From Paenibacillus tuaregi (GTDB taxonomy: Bacteria > Bacillota > Bacilli > Paenibacillales > Paenibacillaceae): a DNA stretch of 64,000 nucleotides. Positions 38,527-47,723 of this stretch are shown here, in pieces; within the stretch, counting starts at the first letter, position 1, and the number at the start of each line of letters is the position of its first letter. Position numbers and translations under genes: made by a program. The notes under the pieces were generated by a model. The model had not been told where the DNA came from. It saw nothing but the letters and a program-made list of their open reading frames with translations, and searched no databases. The stretch lies in the NCBI RefSeq assembly GCF_900086655.1, contig NZ_LT575476.1, positions 1,716,503-1,780,502 on the forward strand. Reading direction: 5' to 3'.

Positions 38527-38729
38527 TATATAAAATGAACTTTAGAATAAACCGATCCCAGCGGAGAGGACAAGTGATTCTAAATAAGAAGCGGAGCGTC
38601 CGCCTTTGTCTCCGAAATGCCTCTACTTAGATATCTATTTCAATGATTTCGGAGACAACAGCGGTCGTAAGAACACTAGGCATCGCAGCGCCCCGGGTAG
38701 GGTAACCTTCAAAAGTTCATTTTTTATAG
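38527..38729. repeat. Intergenic 200-bp palindromic element, long form, copy 1
   Basis: Left end TATATAAAATGAACTTTAGA, right end AAGTTCATTTTTTATAG, imperfect inverted repeats. The core is GAAGCGGAGCGTCCGCCTTT; the next bases open an inner hairpin, TTGTCTCCGAAATGC facing GATTTCGGAGACAAC. Near-identical copies are at 43471-43668 and 46484-46684. It fills the addA-sbcD gap (38414-38782). An open frame running through it into sbcD is not a gene extension: the sbcD start is at 38783. Confidence 0.85.
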
Positions 38730-38782
38730 TGAGAAAGGTAAACACAGACAAACACCTATCAAAGGAGAGGAGGCGGTCCAAC

Positions 38783-39967
38783 ATGCGGATTTTGCATACC
38801 GGAGACTGGCATTTAGGCAGAACATTGGAAGGGCGGAGCCGGTTGAATGAGCAGGAGAAATTCCTGGATGAGCTGGTCAGGCTGGCGAGAGATACCCAGG
38901 CTGACTTGATTATGATGGCCGGGGATGTGTATGACAGCGTGAATCCGCCGGCAGCCGCGGAAATGATGTTCTATGAAGCTGCTGCCAGATTAACTGAAGA
39001 TGGCCGAAAGCTGGTGGCCATTGCAGGCAATCATGATCAGCCCGAGCGGGTCGCGTCGGTCACACCGCTGGTTACCCAAAGCGGCATCCGGCTTGTCGGT
39101 CTTCCGACAGCGGTCCCTGTTCGGGTTGAGGCAGCCCGTACTGGAGAGACGGCGGTGATTGCAGCTCTCCCTTATCCTTCCGAAGCAAGGCTTGGTGAAC
39201 TGCTTGCCGGTCAAGTGGACGAGGGTGAACTGAGGCTGGCCTACAGCGAGCGGGTAGGACGGCTGATGAGGCAGCTCGGGAAGTCATTTGGCAAAGACAC
39301 GGTCAATCTGGCGATGAGCCATATCTATGTGCTTGGCGGAGTGGAATGCGACTCAGAGCGTCCGATCCAGATCGGTGGAGCTTATACCGTGGACCCGTCT
39401 GCCCTGGACATAGGAGCGCAGTACACTGCGCTCGGTCATCTGCACCGGGCCCAAGCGGTCAAGGGCAAGGGAATGATCCGTTACAGCGGCTCCCCGTTGG
39501 CATACAGTTTCTCGGAGGCGGGACAAGCGAAATCGGTCATGCTGGTTGAGGTCTCACCTGGCGGGGAGCCTGCAGCCCAAGAAATTTATTTGAGCAGCGG
39601 AAGACCGCTTGTCCGCTGGTCCTGCACCGGCGGGCTTGAGGAGGTACATCGCTGGCTGGATGAGGGGCGGGACGCTGAGGCTTTTATCGATTTGGAAATT
39701 CGCCTCACGGAGGCTATGTCCCTAGGGGACATCCAGACTCTTCGCAAAGCCCATGAAGGCATTGTTCATATCCGGCCGGTATACCCGGGACGGGAGTTGG
39801 AACAGTCGGCAGCCGGCCGCTCCCAGATGCCGGTCCAGGAACTGTTCCGCAAATTCTATCAGAGGCAGAGCGGCGGGGCTGAACCAGAGGCAGAGCTGGT
39901 TGATTTGTTCATGTATCTGGTAGCTGAAGATGAATCGGAATCCCAGGCGGAAGGGGTGGAGGCATGA
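38783..39967 (+). CDS. sbcD: Exonuclease SbcCD subunit D
   Basis: Mre11-type metallophosphoesterase nuclease that works with SbcC to cut hairpins and protein-blocked DNA ends. The 394-aa protein has the metal motifs in order: HTGDWHLG (D8, H10), MAGDVYDSVNPP, AGNHDQPERV, MSHIYVLGG and ALGHLHRAQ. ATG 38783 follows gaggagg and gives the usual start MRILHTGDWHLG; the open frame upstream comes from the repeat element. Its stop overlaps the sbcC start (ATGA). Confidence 0.97.
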   Translation: MRILHTGDWHLGRTLEGRSRLNEQEKFLDELVRLARDTQADLIMMAGDVYDSVNPPAAAEMMFYEAAARLTEDGRKLVAIAGNHDQPERVASVTPLVTQSGIRLVGLPTAVPVRVEAARTGETAVIAALPYPSEARLGELLAGQVDEGELRLAYSERVGRLMRQLGKSFGKDTVNLAMSHIYVLGGVECDSERPIQIGGAYTVDPSALDIGAQYTALGHLHRAQAVKGKGMIRYSGSPLAYSFSEAGQAKSVMLVEVSPGGEPAAQEIYLSSGRPLVRWSCTGGLEEVHRWLDEGRDAEAFIDLEIRLTEAMSLGDIQTLRKAHEGIVHIRPVYPGRELEQSAAGRSQMPVQELFRKFYQRQSGGAEPEAELVDLFMYLVAEDESESQAEGVEA

Positions 39968-42900
39968 AGCCCATCACGCTAAAGCTCTCTGGGCTGCAGA
40001 GCTACCGGGAGCCTCAGGAAGTGGATTTTACCCATTTGTGTGAGACAGGGCTCTTTGGAATATTCGGTCCTACGGGCAGCGGGAAGTCAACCCTGCTTGA
40101 TGCGATCACTCTCGCCCTGTATGGGAAGGTGGAGCGCGCTTCAGGCGGTACCCAGGGGATCATGAACCATTCGGAAGACAGCCTGTTTGTCGCATTTACG
40201 TTTGAGTTAATGTCACCGGCCGGAGCCGAACGGTTCCGGGTTGAGCGTAGATTCAAACGAACCGGGGAAGTCTCGGTCAGCAATACGATCAGCCGGTTCA
40301 TCGAGATTACACCGGAGGGCGAGCAGGTCCATGCCGACAAGCTGGCTGAGGTCACCCGGTGTGTGGAAGAGAAGATCGGCCTGAAAATGGATGATTTCAC
40401 AAGAGCGGTAGTTCTTCCGCAGGGCAAATTCGCCGAATTCCTGTCTCTAAAAGGAAGCGAACGGCGTCAGATGCTCCAGCGGCTGTTCCATCTGGAGAAG
40501 TATGGCGATCTCCTAGGCATGAAGCTCAGCCGTAAGGTTAAAGAGACGGACAGCCGCCTTAAGGAGCTGGCTGCCGAGCAGCAGGGGCTGGGCCTCGCCT
40601 CGGCGGAGGCGCTCCAGGAGGCGGACGAGCGCCTCAAGGCGGCATCGGCGGAAGCGGAGCTTCGGCGGCGTGAGCTGCAGGAAGCCGAGCGCCTCCACGG
40701 GGAGCTCTCGAAGCTGCGCGAGCTCGGCCTGGAGCTGCAGGGGCGCGAAGAGGCGCTGAGGCTCCTGCGGCAGAGCAGCGCCGAGATCGCCGAAGTGGAG
40801 GCCCGCCTCGCGAGAGCTGCCGCCGCCGAGCAGCTGCGCCCTGCGCTGAGCGCCTGGCATGACGCTAAGCGGCTTGCGGCGGAGCGCAGCGGGCTCGCAC
40901 AGCAGGCTGAGGCCGCCGCCGCTGAAGCGGAAGCGGCAGCCCGGCAGGCCGCCGCGGCAGCTGAAGCCGCGCAGCAGGCGCTTGTGCTGGAAGAGCCGGG
41001 GCTGCTGGTCCGGCTCGATCAGCTTGAGCAGGCGACGGCGCTTCAGGCTGAGCGGGATGCGCTCCGGGCTGAGCAGGCAGTGCTTCAGAGCAAGCTTGAT
41101 GAAGCGGTGAACTCGCTCGCCGCACACCGCGAGCAGCTGGCGAAGGAAGAGCTGCTTCTGGCTAAGGCGAAGCAGCGCCGGGAACAGCTGGCCCTTCAGC
41201 TCAAGGAGGTTGAGGTAACCGCATCGGAACGGCGCAGCCTTCAGATTGCCGTCTCACTCCGGGACAGGCAGAAACAGCTGGAGGAGCGCCGTCTGAAGGG
41301 TGAGAAGTCCTTGTCTGAATTGAAAGGACGGCTGTTCAAGGCGGAGACAGACCTGGCGGAGAATTCCCGGCAGGCAGCCATTCTTCAGGAACAGAGTCAG
41401 CAGACCGCACAGCGGACCGCAAATCTTCTTGAAGTGCTGATGGGCCTGGCACAGACTGCAGAGCAGGCTCTTTGCGGCTTGGAACAGCGCGAGGAGGTTC
41501 TTCGGCAGGCAGTTAAGGCACAGGAAATGAGCCTATGGTCGGCCAGGCTGGCCCATCAGCTAGTTGATGGCGAACCTTGCCCAGTCTGCGGGGCACAGCA
41601 GCATCCTCATCCGGCTGTTCATCTGCCGGAGGAAGCACGCCAGTCTGAGACAGAGCTAGAGCGGATCTTGTCTGATCTTCCTGTACTCAGAGAGCTGAAA
41701 TACAGTATTACGCGGGACATGGATAACTGCCGAAGCCTGCTCCAGACGTTCAGGGATGCTGATGAGACAGGACCTGACCAGCCTCTGGAAGGCTTAATAA
41801 ATGCAGGGCGTGTTCCCGAAGAGGAAGGCTTGCATCAAGCTGCGGCTTCCCTGGAAATGCTGGAGAAACTGGAAGGTTTGCCTTATGACCAGATAGTAGA
41901 GACTGTTCAGCAGCTTAAGGAGCGAATCGGGGCAGCCCGGACGGAGCTGGAAGGGCTCCAGGGTCAGGTGAAGCGGGAACGTGACCAGCTCGCTTCATTG
42001 CAGCCTAAGCTTGCAGGGTTGCAGGCAGAATACGGTGCAGCAAGGCAGCAGGTAGAACAAGCCGCTGTGCTGCTTGAAGAGCTGTCCGGAGAGTTTCTGC
42101 GGCTTACAGACGAACTAGGCCGCGAGCTGCCAGGATATACCGCAGAGGATGTTGATAAGCTGGTTGAAACCGTACACGCCAAGGATACTGCGGCGGAAGA
42201 TGTGAAAAAGCGGCTGGAGGTCAGCGGCCCATTTATCGAAGAGAAAAGCGCCCTGATCCAAACCTTGGGCCAGGAAGCGGCTGAGCTGGATAAGAAGCAG
42301 GTTCAGCTTGCGGCACAGCTGGCTGGCCGCTCCGAGCTGCTGGCTGAGAAGGAAGGGCGCCTTCGTACGATTGCGGGCGAAGAAGATGTGGAGAACCTGC
42401 TTCGCAGCGCGGGAGAACGGCTTAAGGTTCTCCGCCGTGAAGCCGAGGCGCGGAAGCAGCATTACATGGAGGCCGATCAGGCGAAGCAGGAGGCCGCCAA
42501 GGCGGGCGCAGCCGCCCGGCAGGCAGCCATTGCCGCGCATGAGCAGGAGGAGCAGCTCGGCAGCCGCTTTATGCAGCAGCTTTCGGGCAGCCCGTTCACC
42601 CGGGAGGAGGAAACGGCAGCAGCGCTGCTGAGCTCCGAGGTTCGAAGCGAGATGGAGCAGCGTATCCTGGAACACCGGGAGCGGGAGAAGGAGCTTGTTA
42701 TGCAGCAAACTGACCTGCAGGCGAAGCTGGGAGGCAGACAGGTCACGGAAGAGGAGTGGGTGATCTGTAGGGACAGATTTGCCTCTGCCAAGCAGGCCGA
42801 TGAATTGGCTGTTCAAGCCAAGGCCCGGGCACAGCGGGATTTGGAGGACATTCAGGTCCGCCATATCCGCTGGAAAGAGCTGGAGCAAGACCGCGCCGGA

Positions 42901-43422
42901 CTGGAGCATACGTCAGGTTTGCTCAGCAAGCTTCAGTCCAGTCTCCGGGGGAATGCATTTGTGGAGTATGTGGCCGAGGAGCAGCTGATGAATGTCAGCC
43001 AAGCCGCCTCACAGCGGCTGCGGGATTTGACGAAGCAGCGCTACTCGCTTGAGACAGACTCCGGTGGGGGCTTTATCATCTGTGATGATGCCAATGGAGG
43101 CATCAAGCGACCGGTATCCACTCTGTCAGGGGGAGAGACCTTCCTGACTTCACTTGCGCTGGCGCTGGCCTTGTCCGCCCAGATTCAGCTGAGGGGCCAA
43201 TACCCGCTGCAATTCTTTTTCCTTGACGAAGGCTTTGGAACACTGGATCCCGAGCTGCTGGATACGGTAATTACCTCGCTTGAGCAGCTTCATCACGACC
43301 ATCTGTCGGTTGGCGTGATCAGCCACGTTGCCGAGCTGAGAGCCCGGCTCCCGCGCAAGCTCGTGGTGATTCCGGCCGAGAACGCAGGGAGCGGGTCAAG
43401 GATCATGATCGAGAACTTATAG
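39964..43422 (+). CDS. sbcC: Exonuclease SbcCD subunit C
   Basis: Rad50/SMC-like ATPase partner of SbcD. The 1152-aa protein has Walker A GPTGSGKSTLLDAI (residues 35-48) and long coiled coils (about 200-530 and 610-1000). The zinc hook CPVCG lies near residue 539, the ABC signature TLSGGETFLTSLALAL near 1053, and Walker B FFFLDEGFGTLD near 1090. The first coil is Ala/Glu/Arg-rich and locally very GC-rich (about 40580-41110). Start ATG coupled to sbcD. It is followed by the second long repeat element. Confidence 0.97.
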   Translation: MKPITLKLSGLQSYREPQEVDFTHLCETGLFGIFGPTGSGKSTLLDAITLALYGKVERASGGTQGIMNHSEDSLFVAFTFELMSPAGAERFRVERRFKRTGEVSVSNTISRFIEITPEGEQVHADKLAEVTRCVEEKIGLKMDDFTRAVVLPQGKFAEFLSLKGSERRQMLQRLFHLEKYGDLLGMKLSRKVKETDSRLKELAAEQQGLGLASAEALQEADERLKAASAEAELRRRELQEAERLHGELSKLRELGLELQGREEALRLLRQSSAEIAEVEARLARAAAAEQLRPALSAWHDAKRLAAERSGLAQQAEAAAAEAEAAARQAAAAAEAAQQALVLEEPGLLVRLDQLEQATALQAERDALRAEQAVLQSKLDEAVNSLAAHREQLAKEELLLAKAKQRREQLALQLKEVEVTASERRSLQIAVSLRDRQKQLEERRLKGEKSLSELKGRLFKAETDLAENSRQAAILQEQSQQTAQRTANLLEVLMGLAQTAEQALCGLEQREEVLRQAVKAQEMSLWSARLAHQLVDGEPCPVCGAQQHPHPAVHLPEEARQSETELERILSDLPVLRELKYSITRDMDNCRSLLQTFRDADETGPDQPLEGLINAGRVPEEEGLHQAAASLEMLEKLEGLPYDQIVETVQQLKERIGAARTELEGLQGQVKRERDQLASLQPKLAGLQAEYGAARQQVEQAAVLLEELSGEFLRLTDELGRELPGYTAEDVDKLVETVHAKDTAAEDVKKRLEVSGPFIEEKSALIQTLGQEAAELDKKQVQLAAQLAGRSELLAEKEGRLRTIAGEEDVENLLRSAGERLKVLRREAEARKQHYMEADQAKQEAAKAGAAARQAAIAAHEQEEQLGSRFMQQLSGSPFTREEETAAALLSSEVRSEMEQRILEHREREKELVMQQTDLQAKLGGRQVTEEEWVICRDRFASAKQADELAVQAKARAQRDLEDIQVRHIRWKELEQDRAGLEHTSGLLSKLQSSLRGNAFVEYVAEEQLMNVSQAASQRLRDLTKQRYSLETDSGGGFIICDDANGGIKRPVSTLSGGETFLTSLALALALSAQIQLRGQYPLQFFFLDEGFGTLDPELLDTVITSLEQLHHDHLSVGVISHVAELRARLPRKLVVIPAENAGSGSRIMIENL

Positions 43423-43470
43423 CTGTTTCCTGCGCGGGCACTTCTCTCCCGGTGTTGATCTTGGTTGCCT

Positions 43471-43668
43471 TTATATACAATGAGCTTTAAAATTTACGAA
43501 TTTCAGCTTCGATCCCGAGTGATTCTGAAGAAGCGGAGCGTCCGTCTTTGTCTCCGAAATGCCCCACCGGATATCTAGTTCAAGCATTTCGGAGACAACA
43601 GGGGTCGTAAGAACACTCGGCATCACAGCGCCCGAAAAGGGCAGCCTTCCTAAGTTCATTTTATATAG
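43471..43668. repeat. Intergenic 200-bp palindromic element, long form, copy 2
   Basis: Left end TTATATACAATGAGCTTTAA, right end TAAGTTCATTTTATATAG. Core GAAGCGGAGCGTCCGTCTTT. Inner hairpin TTTGTCTCCGAAATGCC with GCATTTCGGAGACAAC. Same orientation as copies 1 and 3. It occupies most of the 366-bp sbcC-hit gap, which shows no other gene. Confidence 0.85.
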
Positions 43669-43788
43669 CTTCTTGAGCTTCTGTTTTCAGGAAATTTCCG
43701 TTATGATACTGGAAGAAGACGAGTTGCAGTGCCAGTACCGGCACTTTGCCGGACAAATAGGAATTAAGTTCAAGGAGGAATTCTAGCT

Positions 43789-44148
43789 ATGGAGTGCTTG
43801 TTCTGTAAAATTGCGGAGGGTTCAATTCCGTCCAACAAGGTCTATGAGGATGAGAAATTTCTAGTGTTCCATGATATTCAGCCTGCCGCCCCTACACATG
43901 TGCTGATTATTCCGAAAAAGCATATTTCAACTATGAATGATGCTGCCGAAGAGGATTTCCCTCTGATTGGGGAGCTGCATAAGGTAGCTCAGGAAGCAGC
44001 TAAGAAGCTTGGTGTAGCGGAAAGCGGATACCGTCTGATCAACAACTGTGGTCCCGACAGCGGACAAGCTGTGTATCATATTCACTACCATCTGCTTGGG
44101 GGAGCCAAGCTGGGCGCATTAACCGGAATATCGGATTCCCATGCCTAG
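43789..44148 (+). CDS. HIT family protein (HinT-like)
   Basis: A 119-aa nucleotide-binding hydrolase of the histidine triad superfamily, HINT branch, which typically cleaves adenosine phosphoramidates. It opens CLFCKIAEGSIPSNKVYED and has the triad HIHYHLLGG (HxHxHxx) near residues 99-107. The family protein from Escherichia coli has about the same length. ATG follows aaggagg. The preceding gap carries a repeat element, so its own promoter probably lies within 43669-43788, but none is obvious. It is inserted before rpsU relative to Bacillus. Confidence 0.92.
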   Translation: MECLFCKIAEGSIPSNKVYEDEKFLVFHDIQPAAPTHVLIIPKKHISTMNDAAEEDFPLIGELHKVAQEAAKKLGVAESGYRLINNCGPDSGQAVYHIHYHLLGGAKLGALTGISDSHA

Positions 44149-44196
44149 TTCTGACTCTGTTTAATTAATGGATATAAAAAAGAAAGCGGCTCACGG

Positions 44197-44226
44197 TTGA
44201 CACCCTATTTCCTTTTCACCTATAAT
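44197..44226 (+). promoter_or_regulatory. Consensus sigma-A promoter of rpsU
   Basis: Perfect TTGACA (44197-44202), 18-bp spacer, perfect TATAAT (44221-44226). It is the strongest promoter by consensus seen in the window and lies 58 bp before the rpsU start. Confidence 0.92.
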
Positions 44227-44284
44227 GAAAGTTGATGAACCGTGTTGTGCTCTTGGACGGTCTGGTCGGAGGGAGGGAAAACTG

Positions 44285-44458
44285 GTGTCTGAAACTAAAG
44301 TTCGCAAAAACGAGACTATTGATGCTGCACTTCGTCGCTTCAAGCGTTCCATTGCAAAAGATGGTGTCTTGGCTGAGGTGAAGAAACGCAAGCATTATGA
44401 GAAGCCAAGCGTGAAGCGCAAGAAAAAGTCCGAGGCTGCTCGTAAGAGAAAGTTTTAG
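44285..44458 (+). CDS. rpsU: 30S ribosomal protein S21
   Basis: Small, very basic protein of the 30S subunit. The 57 residues ([40 protein letters not shown]) match S21 in length and sequence. GTG 44285 is chosen because ggagggaggg ends seven bases before it; the upstream in-frame ATG lies inside the -10 box of the promoter. It is followed 16 bp later by yqeY, as in Bacillus. Confidence 0.97.
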   Translation: MSETKVRKNETIDAALRRFKRSIAKDGVLAEVKKRKHYEKPSVKRKKKSEAARKRKF

Positions 44459-44474
44459 GAGGATTTGAACTACC

Positions 44475-44918
44475 ATGAATCTTAGCGAGCGATTGAACGA
44501 AGATATGAAGCAAGCGATGAGGAGTAAAGACAAGTTCAAGCTCTCCACCATTCGAATGGTTCGTGCAACGATTAAGAATCTTGAAATAGATTTGAAAAGA
44601 ACTCTGGACGACAACGAAGTGCTTGATATCTTAAGTCGTGAGATCAAACAGCGCAAAGATGCCCTCCAAGAATTTCAAAAAGCAGGCCGTGACGATCTGG
44701 TTGCGCCTTTGGCCGACGAGATCAAGATTATTGCCGTATATCTTCCCGAGCAACTTTCCGAAGAAGAAATTAAAGTCATTGTACAGCAGACCATCCAGGA
44801 AACCGGTGCTTCTTCGAAAGCGGATATCGGGAAAGTGATGAGTGCGCTGATGCCTAAGGTCAAAGGCCGGGCAGATGGCAAGCTTGTCAATCAGGCAGTA
44901 CAACAGCTGCTGCAATAA
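44475..44918 (+). CDS. yqeY: GatB/YqeY domain protein
   Basis: A 147-aa protein of the YqeY family, whose helical domain resembles the tRNA-binding tail of GatB. The function is not settled; a tRNA-linked role is inferred from the domain. Motifs: LSTIRMVRATIKNLEIDLKR, ILSREIKQRKDALQEFQKAG and KADIGKVMSALMPKVKGRAD. ATG follows aggagg. Second gene of the rpsU operon, ending at a clear terminator. Confidence 0.93.
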   Translation: MNLSERLNEDMKQAMRSKDKFKLSTIRMVRATIKNLEIDLKRTLDDNEVLDILSREIKQRKDALQEFQKAGRDDLVAPLADEIKIIAVYLPEQLSEEEIKVIVQQTIQETGASSKADIGKVMSALMPKVKGRADGKLVNQAVQQLLQ

Positions 44919-44926
44919 CTAGTATG

Positions 44927-44957
44927 AAACACTCTCTAGCAATAGAGAGTGTTTTTT
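44927..44957 (+). terminator. Intrinsic terminator of rpsU-yqeY
   Basis: AAACACTCTCTA, gcaa loop, TAGAGAGTGTT and a T tract. Confidence 0.95.
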
Positions 44958-45037
44958 CTTATATGAAACGAAAGGCATACTGGTTCGTAGTACATCATAG
45001 ACTCTGAGTCAATATTTACATAAGGAGGTTTCACCTG

Positions 45038-46396
45038 TTGAAGAGGAGGAGGCTGAAGGTCAGTCTGCATGTAGTCCTCATGCTGCTTCTTGTGACACTG
45101 CTTGGCGGTACACTGTCCGTGGGAATGTCCGAGGCCCAGGCGGCTGATTTGAAATCAGGCACCGTATATGTGATTCCGGTTGAGCACAAGATCGAGTCAG
45201 GGCTTGAGGCGTTTCTGAAACGGGGGTTCAAGGAGGCGGAGGATCGTAAGGCCGCGTTGATTGTGCTTGAAGTGAACACCCCCGGTGGGCGGGTGGACAG
45301 CGCTGAGCATATCGGCGACATCATTGCCGGGAGCAGCATTCCCACCGTGGCCTATATCCAGGGAAACGCTGCATCTGCAGGAAGCTATATTGCACTGCAT
45401 GCGGATAAGATTGCTATGAGGCAAGGAAGTGCTATAGGCGCTGCCGCCCTTGTGGATTCCTCTGGAGAGGCGGTTAGCAGCCCTAAGGAAATCGCTTATT
45501 GGAAGAGCAAGATGAGTGCCGCAGCTGATCTTCAAATGCGGAATCCGAAGATTGCGGAAGGCATGGTTGATCCTTCCATAACCGTGGAGATGCCTGAGCT
45601 TGGAAGAACGAAGGAGAAGGGCCAAATTATTTCGCTGAGCAGCAACGAAGCTGTTAAGGTAGGGTATGCGGATACCGTGGCCAGCAGCACGGAAGAGGTC
45701 ATTCACTGGATGGGATACAGTGGACAGGATACGGTAAGAGTGGAACGGACATGGGCTGAGAATCTGGCCATGTTTCTTACCGATCCGACTGTCATGACGG
45801 TTCTGCTGTTTCTGGGTATCGCAGGAGTGGTAATCGAGCTGCTTGTTCCAGGGTTTGGGATCCCTGGAATACTGGGAATTGTCTCGTTCGGCCTGTATTT
45901 CTTCGGAAATTATATTGCAGGATTTGCAGGACTTGAGACAGGGATATTGTTTATAATAGGTCTTATCCTGCTTGCCTTGGAGCTGTTTGTTCCAAGCTTT
46001 GGGATTCTCGGCATCCTGGGGTCGGCCTGCCTGATCGCGGGAGTTATCCGCGCCGCCTATGACACCGGGGATGCGCTTAGATCGCTTGGGATCGCTTTTG
46101 CGGCGGCTGTAGTGGTGATTGCAATCGTCGCATGGATATTCAAAGAACGTGGAATATGGAACCGGTTCATCCTGAGAGACGAGCTGACAGCGGATAAAGG
46201 CTACAGCTCGGTCAAGGAACGCACCGAACTGCTTGGACTAGAGGGCGTAAGCATCACCGCACTCCGGCCGGCGGGCACTGCTGTCATCGGTATAGAACGT
46301 GTCGATGTGGTAACCGAGGGTGGATTTATTGCCGCCAATTCCCCAGTCAAGGTGATTAAGGTGGAAGGGGCCAGAGTTGTGGTTACCGAGGCTTGA
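45038..46396 (+). CDS. NfeD-type membrane-bound serine protease (ClpP class)
   Basis: A 452-aa NfeD protein, the YqeZ-type partner of flotillin FloA. An N-terminal signal or anchor (VVLMLLLVTLLGGTLSVG) is followed by a ClpP/SppA-like serine protease domain: LEVNTPGGRVDSAEHIGD, then the nucleophile Ser in GNAASAGSYIALHAD, and a candidate Lys in IAYWKSKMSAAAD. Four to five membrane spans (about 245-370) and a C-terminal NfeD beta-barrel domain follow. It starts at TTG, with a strong aaggagg nine bases upstream. It probably acts with FloA at the membrane, though a 200-bp repeat element separates the two genes here. Confidence 0.92.
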   Translation: MKRRRLKVSLHVVLMLLLVTLLGGTLSVGMSEAQAADLKSGTVYVIPVEHKIESGLEAFLKRGFKEAEDRKAALIVLEVNTPGGRVDSAEHIGDIIAGSSIPTVAYIQGNAASAGSYIALHADKIAMRQGSAIGAAALVDSSGEAVSSPKEIAYWKSKMSAAADLQMRNPKIAEGMVDPSITVEMPELGRTKEKGQIISLSSNEAVKVGYADTVASSTEEVIHWMGYSGQDTVRVERTWAENLAMFLTDPTVMTVLLFLGIAGVVIELLVPGFGIPGILGIVSFGLYFFGNYIAGFAGLETGILFIIGLILLALELFVPSFGILGILGSACLIAGVIRAAYDTGDALRSLGIAFAAAVVVIAIVAWIFKERGIWNRFILRDELTADKGYSSVKERTELLGLEGVSITALRPAGTAVIGIERVDVVTEGGFIAANSPVKVIKVEGARVVVTEA

Positions 46397-46460
46397 TTTG
46401 CGGAGCCGGCTCGGCAATCTGCAGTCTGCATGACTCTATGTCTCCCTTTGCTCTGCCTTA

Positions 46461-46483
46461 CTTGTAAATCAATAATTCGACTT
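46461..46483. repeat. Remnant of a short-form element abutting the long copy 3
   Basis: CTTGTAAATCAATAATTCGA and then CTTATATA match the right ends of the short elements (GTAAATCAATAGTTCATC at 16.64 kb). It directly joins the left end of the long element at 46484, suggesting serial insertion or a larger composite. Confidence 0.5.
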
Positions 46484-46684
46484 ATATATAAAATGAACTT
46501 TAGAATTAACCCATCTCAGCGGAGAGGCCGAGTGATTCTGAAAAAGCGGAGCGTCCGCCTTTGTCTTCGAAATGCCTCTACTTGGATATCTAGTTCAAGC
46601 ATTTCGGAGACAACAGCGGCCTTAAAGAACACTCGGCATCGCAGCGCCCCTAAAGGGTAACCTTCATAAGTTCATTTTGTATAG
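46484..46684. repeat. Intergenic 200-bp palindromic element, long form, copy 3
   Basis: Left end TATATAAAATGAACTTTAGA, right end AAGTTCATTTTGTATAG. Core AAGCGGAGCGTCCGCCTTTG and inner hairpin TTCGAAATGCC with GCATTTCGGAG. Nearly the same sequence as copy 1. It lies between nfeD and floA, genes that are adjacent in Bacillus, and fills most of a 321-bp gap. Confidence 0.85.
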
Positions 46685-46717
46685 TTTAATAATTTAATTT
46701 AGGAGCTGATTAGCTGT

Positions 46718-47710
46718 ATGTTGGAATCCCCATTTATTGGAGTACTGCTCATTGTGGTCATTGCCATTATAGTGCTGAGCATCTTCCTGAGCTTCTTTCC
46801 GGTTATGCTCTGGATCTCGGCGCTGGCTTCAGGAGTTAAGATCAGCATTCTTACTCTTGTGGCGATGCGCCTCAGACGTGTAACTCCTGCCCGGATTGTG
46901 AACCCGCTCATCAAGGCCCATAAGGCCGGTCTTGGGCTTTCGATCAATCAACTGGAGAGTCACTATCTTGCCGGTGGTAACGTCGACCGTGTGGTCAACG
47001 CACTGATTGCGGCTCAGCGAGCGAATATTCCACTTGAATTTGAACGTGCGGCAGCGATTGACCTCGCCGGACGGGACGTTCTGCAGGCAGTACAGATGAG
47101 TGTTAACCCCCGTGTGATTGAGACCCCGGTTGTGGCCGCGGTTGCCAAAGACGGGATTGAGGTTAAGGTCAAAGCCCGTGTAACCGTCCGTGCCAATATT
47201 GACCGCCTTGTCGGCGGTGCGGGGGAAGAGACGATCATTGCCCGTGTCGGGGAAGGGATTGTTACCACGGTAGGTTCCAGTAACTCCCACAAGGACGTAC
47301 TGGAGAACCCGGACATGATTTCACGTACAGTGCTGAATAAGGGACTGGATGCAGGTACGGCTTTTGAAATTCTGTCCATCGATATCGCGGACGTGGATGT
47401 AGGCAAAAATATTGGGGCTTTCCTGCAGACTGAACAGGCAGAGGCTGACAAGCGCATCGCCCAGGCCAAAGCGGAAGAACGCCGCGCGATGGCTGTCGCA
47501 CAGGAGCAGGAGATGAAGGCCCGCGTCGTAGAGATGCGTGCAAGGGTTGTGGAATCCGAGTCCGAGGTTCCGCTTGCTATGGCGGAAGCCCTTCGCGCGG
47601 GACAAATCGGTGTGCTTGATTATATGAACCTGAAGAACATTGAGGCGGACACGAACATGCGAAGCTCCATCGGCAAGCCGGGAGACTCCTCTTCGAGCAA
47701 GGAAGAATAG
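46718..47710 (+). CDS. floA: Flotillin-like protein FloA
   Basis: Membrane scaffold protein of functional membrane microdomains. The 330-aa length equals B. subtilis FloA (YqfA). An N-terminal membrane hairpin (about 8-55) is followed by the PHB/SPFH domain ([25 protein letters not shown]-like [18 protein letters not shown]) and an Ala/Glu-rich coiled coil ([39 protein letters not shown]). Start ATG, taggag upstream. In B. subtilis it belongs to the sigma-W regulon; no ECF-type promoter was found by eye here. It works with the NfeD protein encoded before it. Confidence 0.96.
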   Translation: MLESPFIGVLLIVVIAIIVLSIFLSFFPVMLWISALASGVKISILTLVAMRLRRVTPARIVNPLIKAHKAGLGLSINQLESHYLAGGNVDRVVNALIAAQRANIPLEFERAAAIDLAGRDVLQAVQMSVNPRVIETPVVAAVAKDGIEVKVKARVTVRANIDRLVGGAGEETIIARVGEGIVTTVGSSNSHKDVLENPDMISRTVLNKGLDAGTAFEILSIDIADVDVGKNIGAFLQTEQAEADKRIAQAKAEERRAMAVAQEQEMKARVVEMRARVVESESEVPLAMAEALRAGQIGVLDYMNLKNIEADTNMRSSIGKPGDSSSSKEE

Positions 47711-47723
47711 GCGGTGCTTGTAA

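Noticed and set aside
43559..43786. Open frames passing through the 200-bp elements (also 38606-38782 and 46430-46660)
   Set aside because: They arise from the shared element sequence, enter neighbouring genes by chance, and lack ribosome sites. The sbcD start is clearly at 38783.
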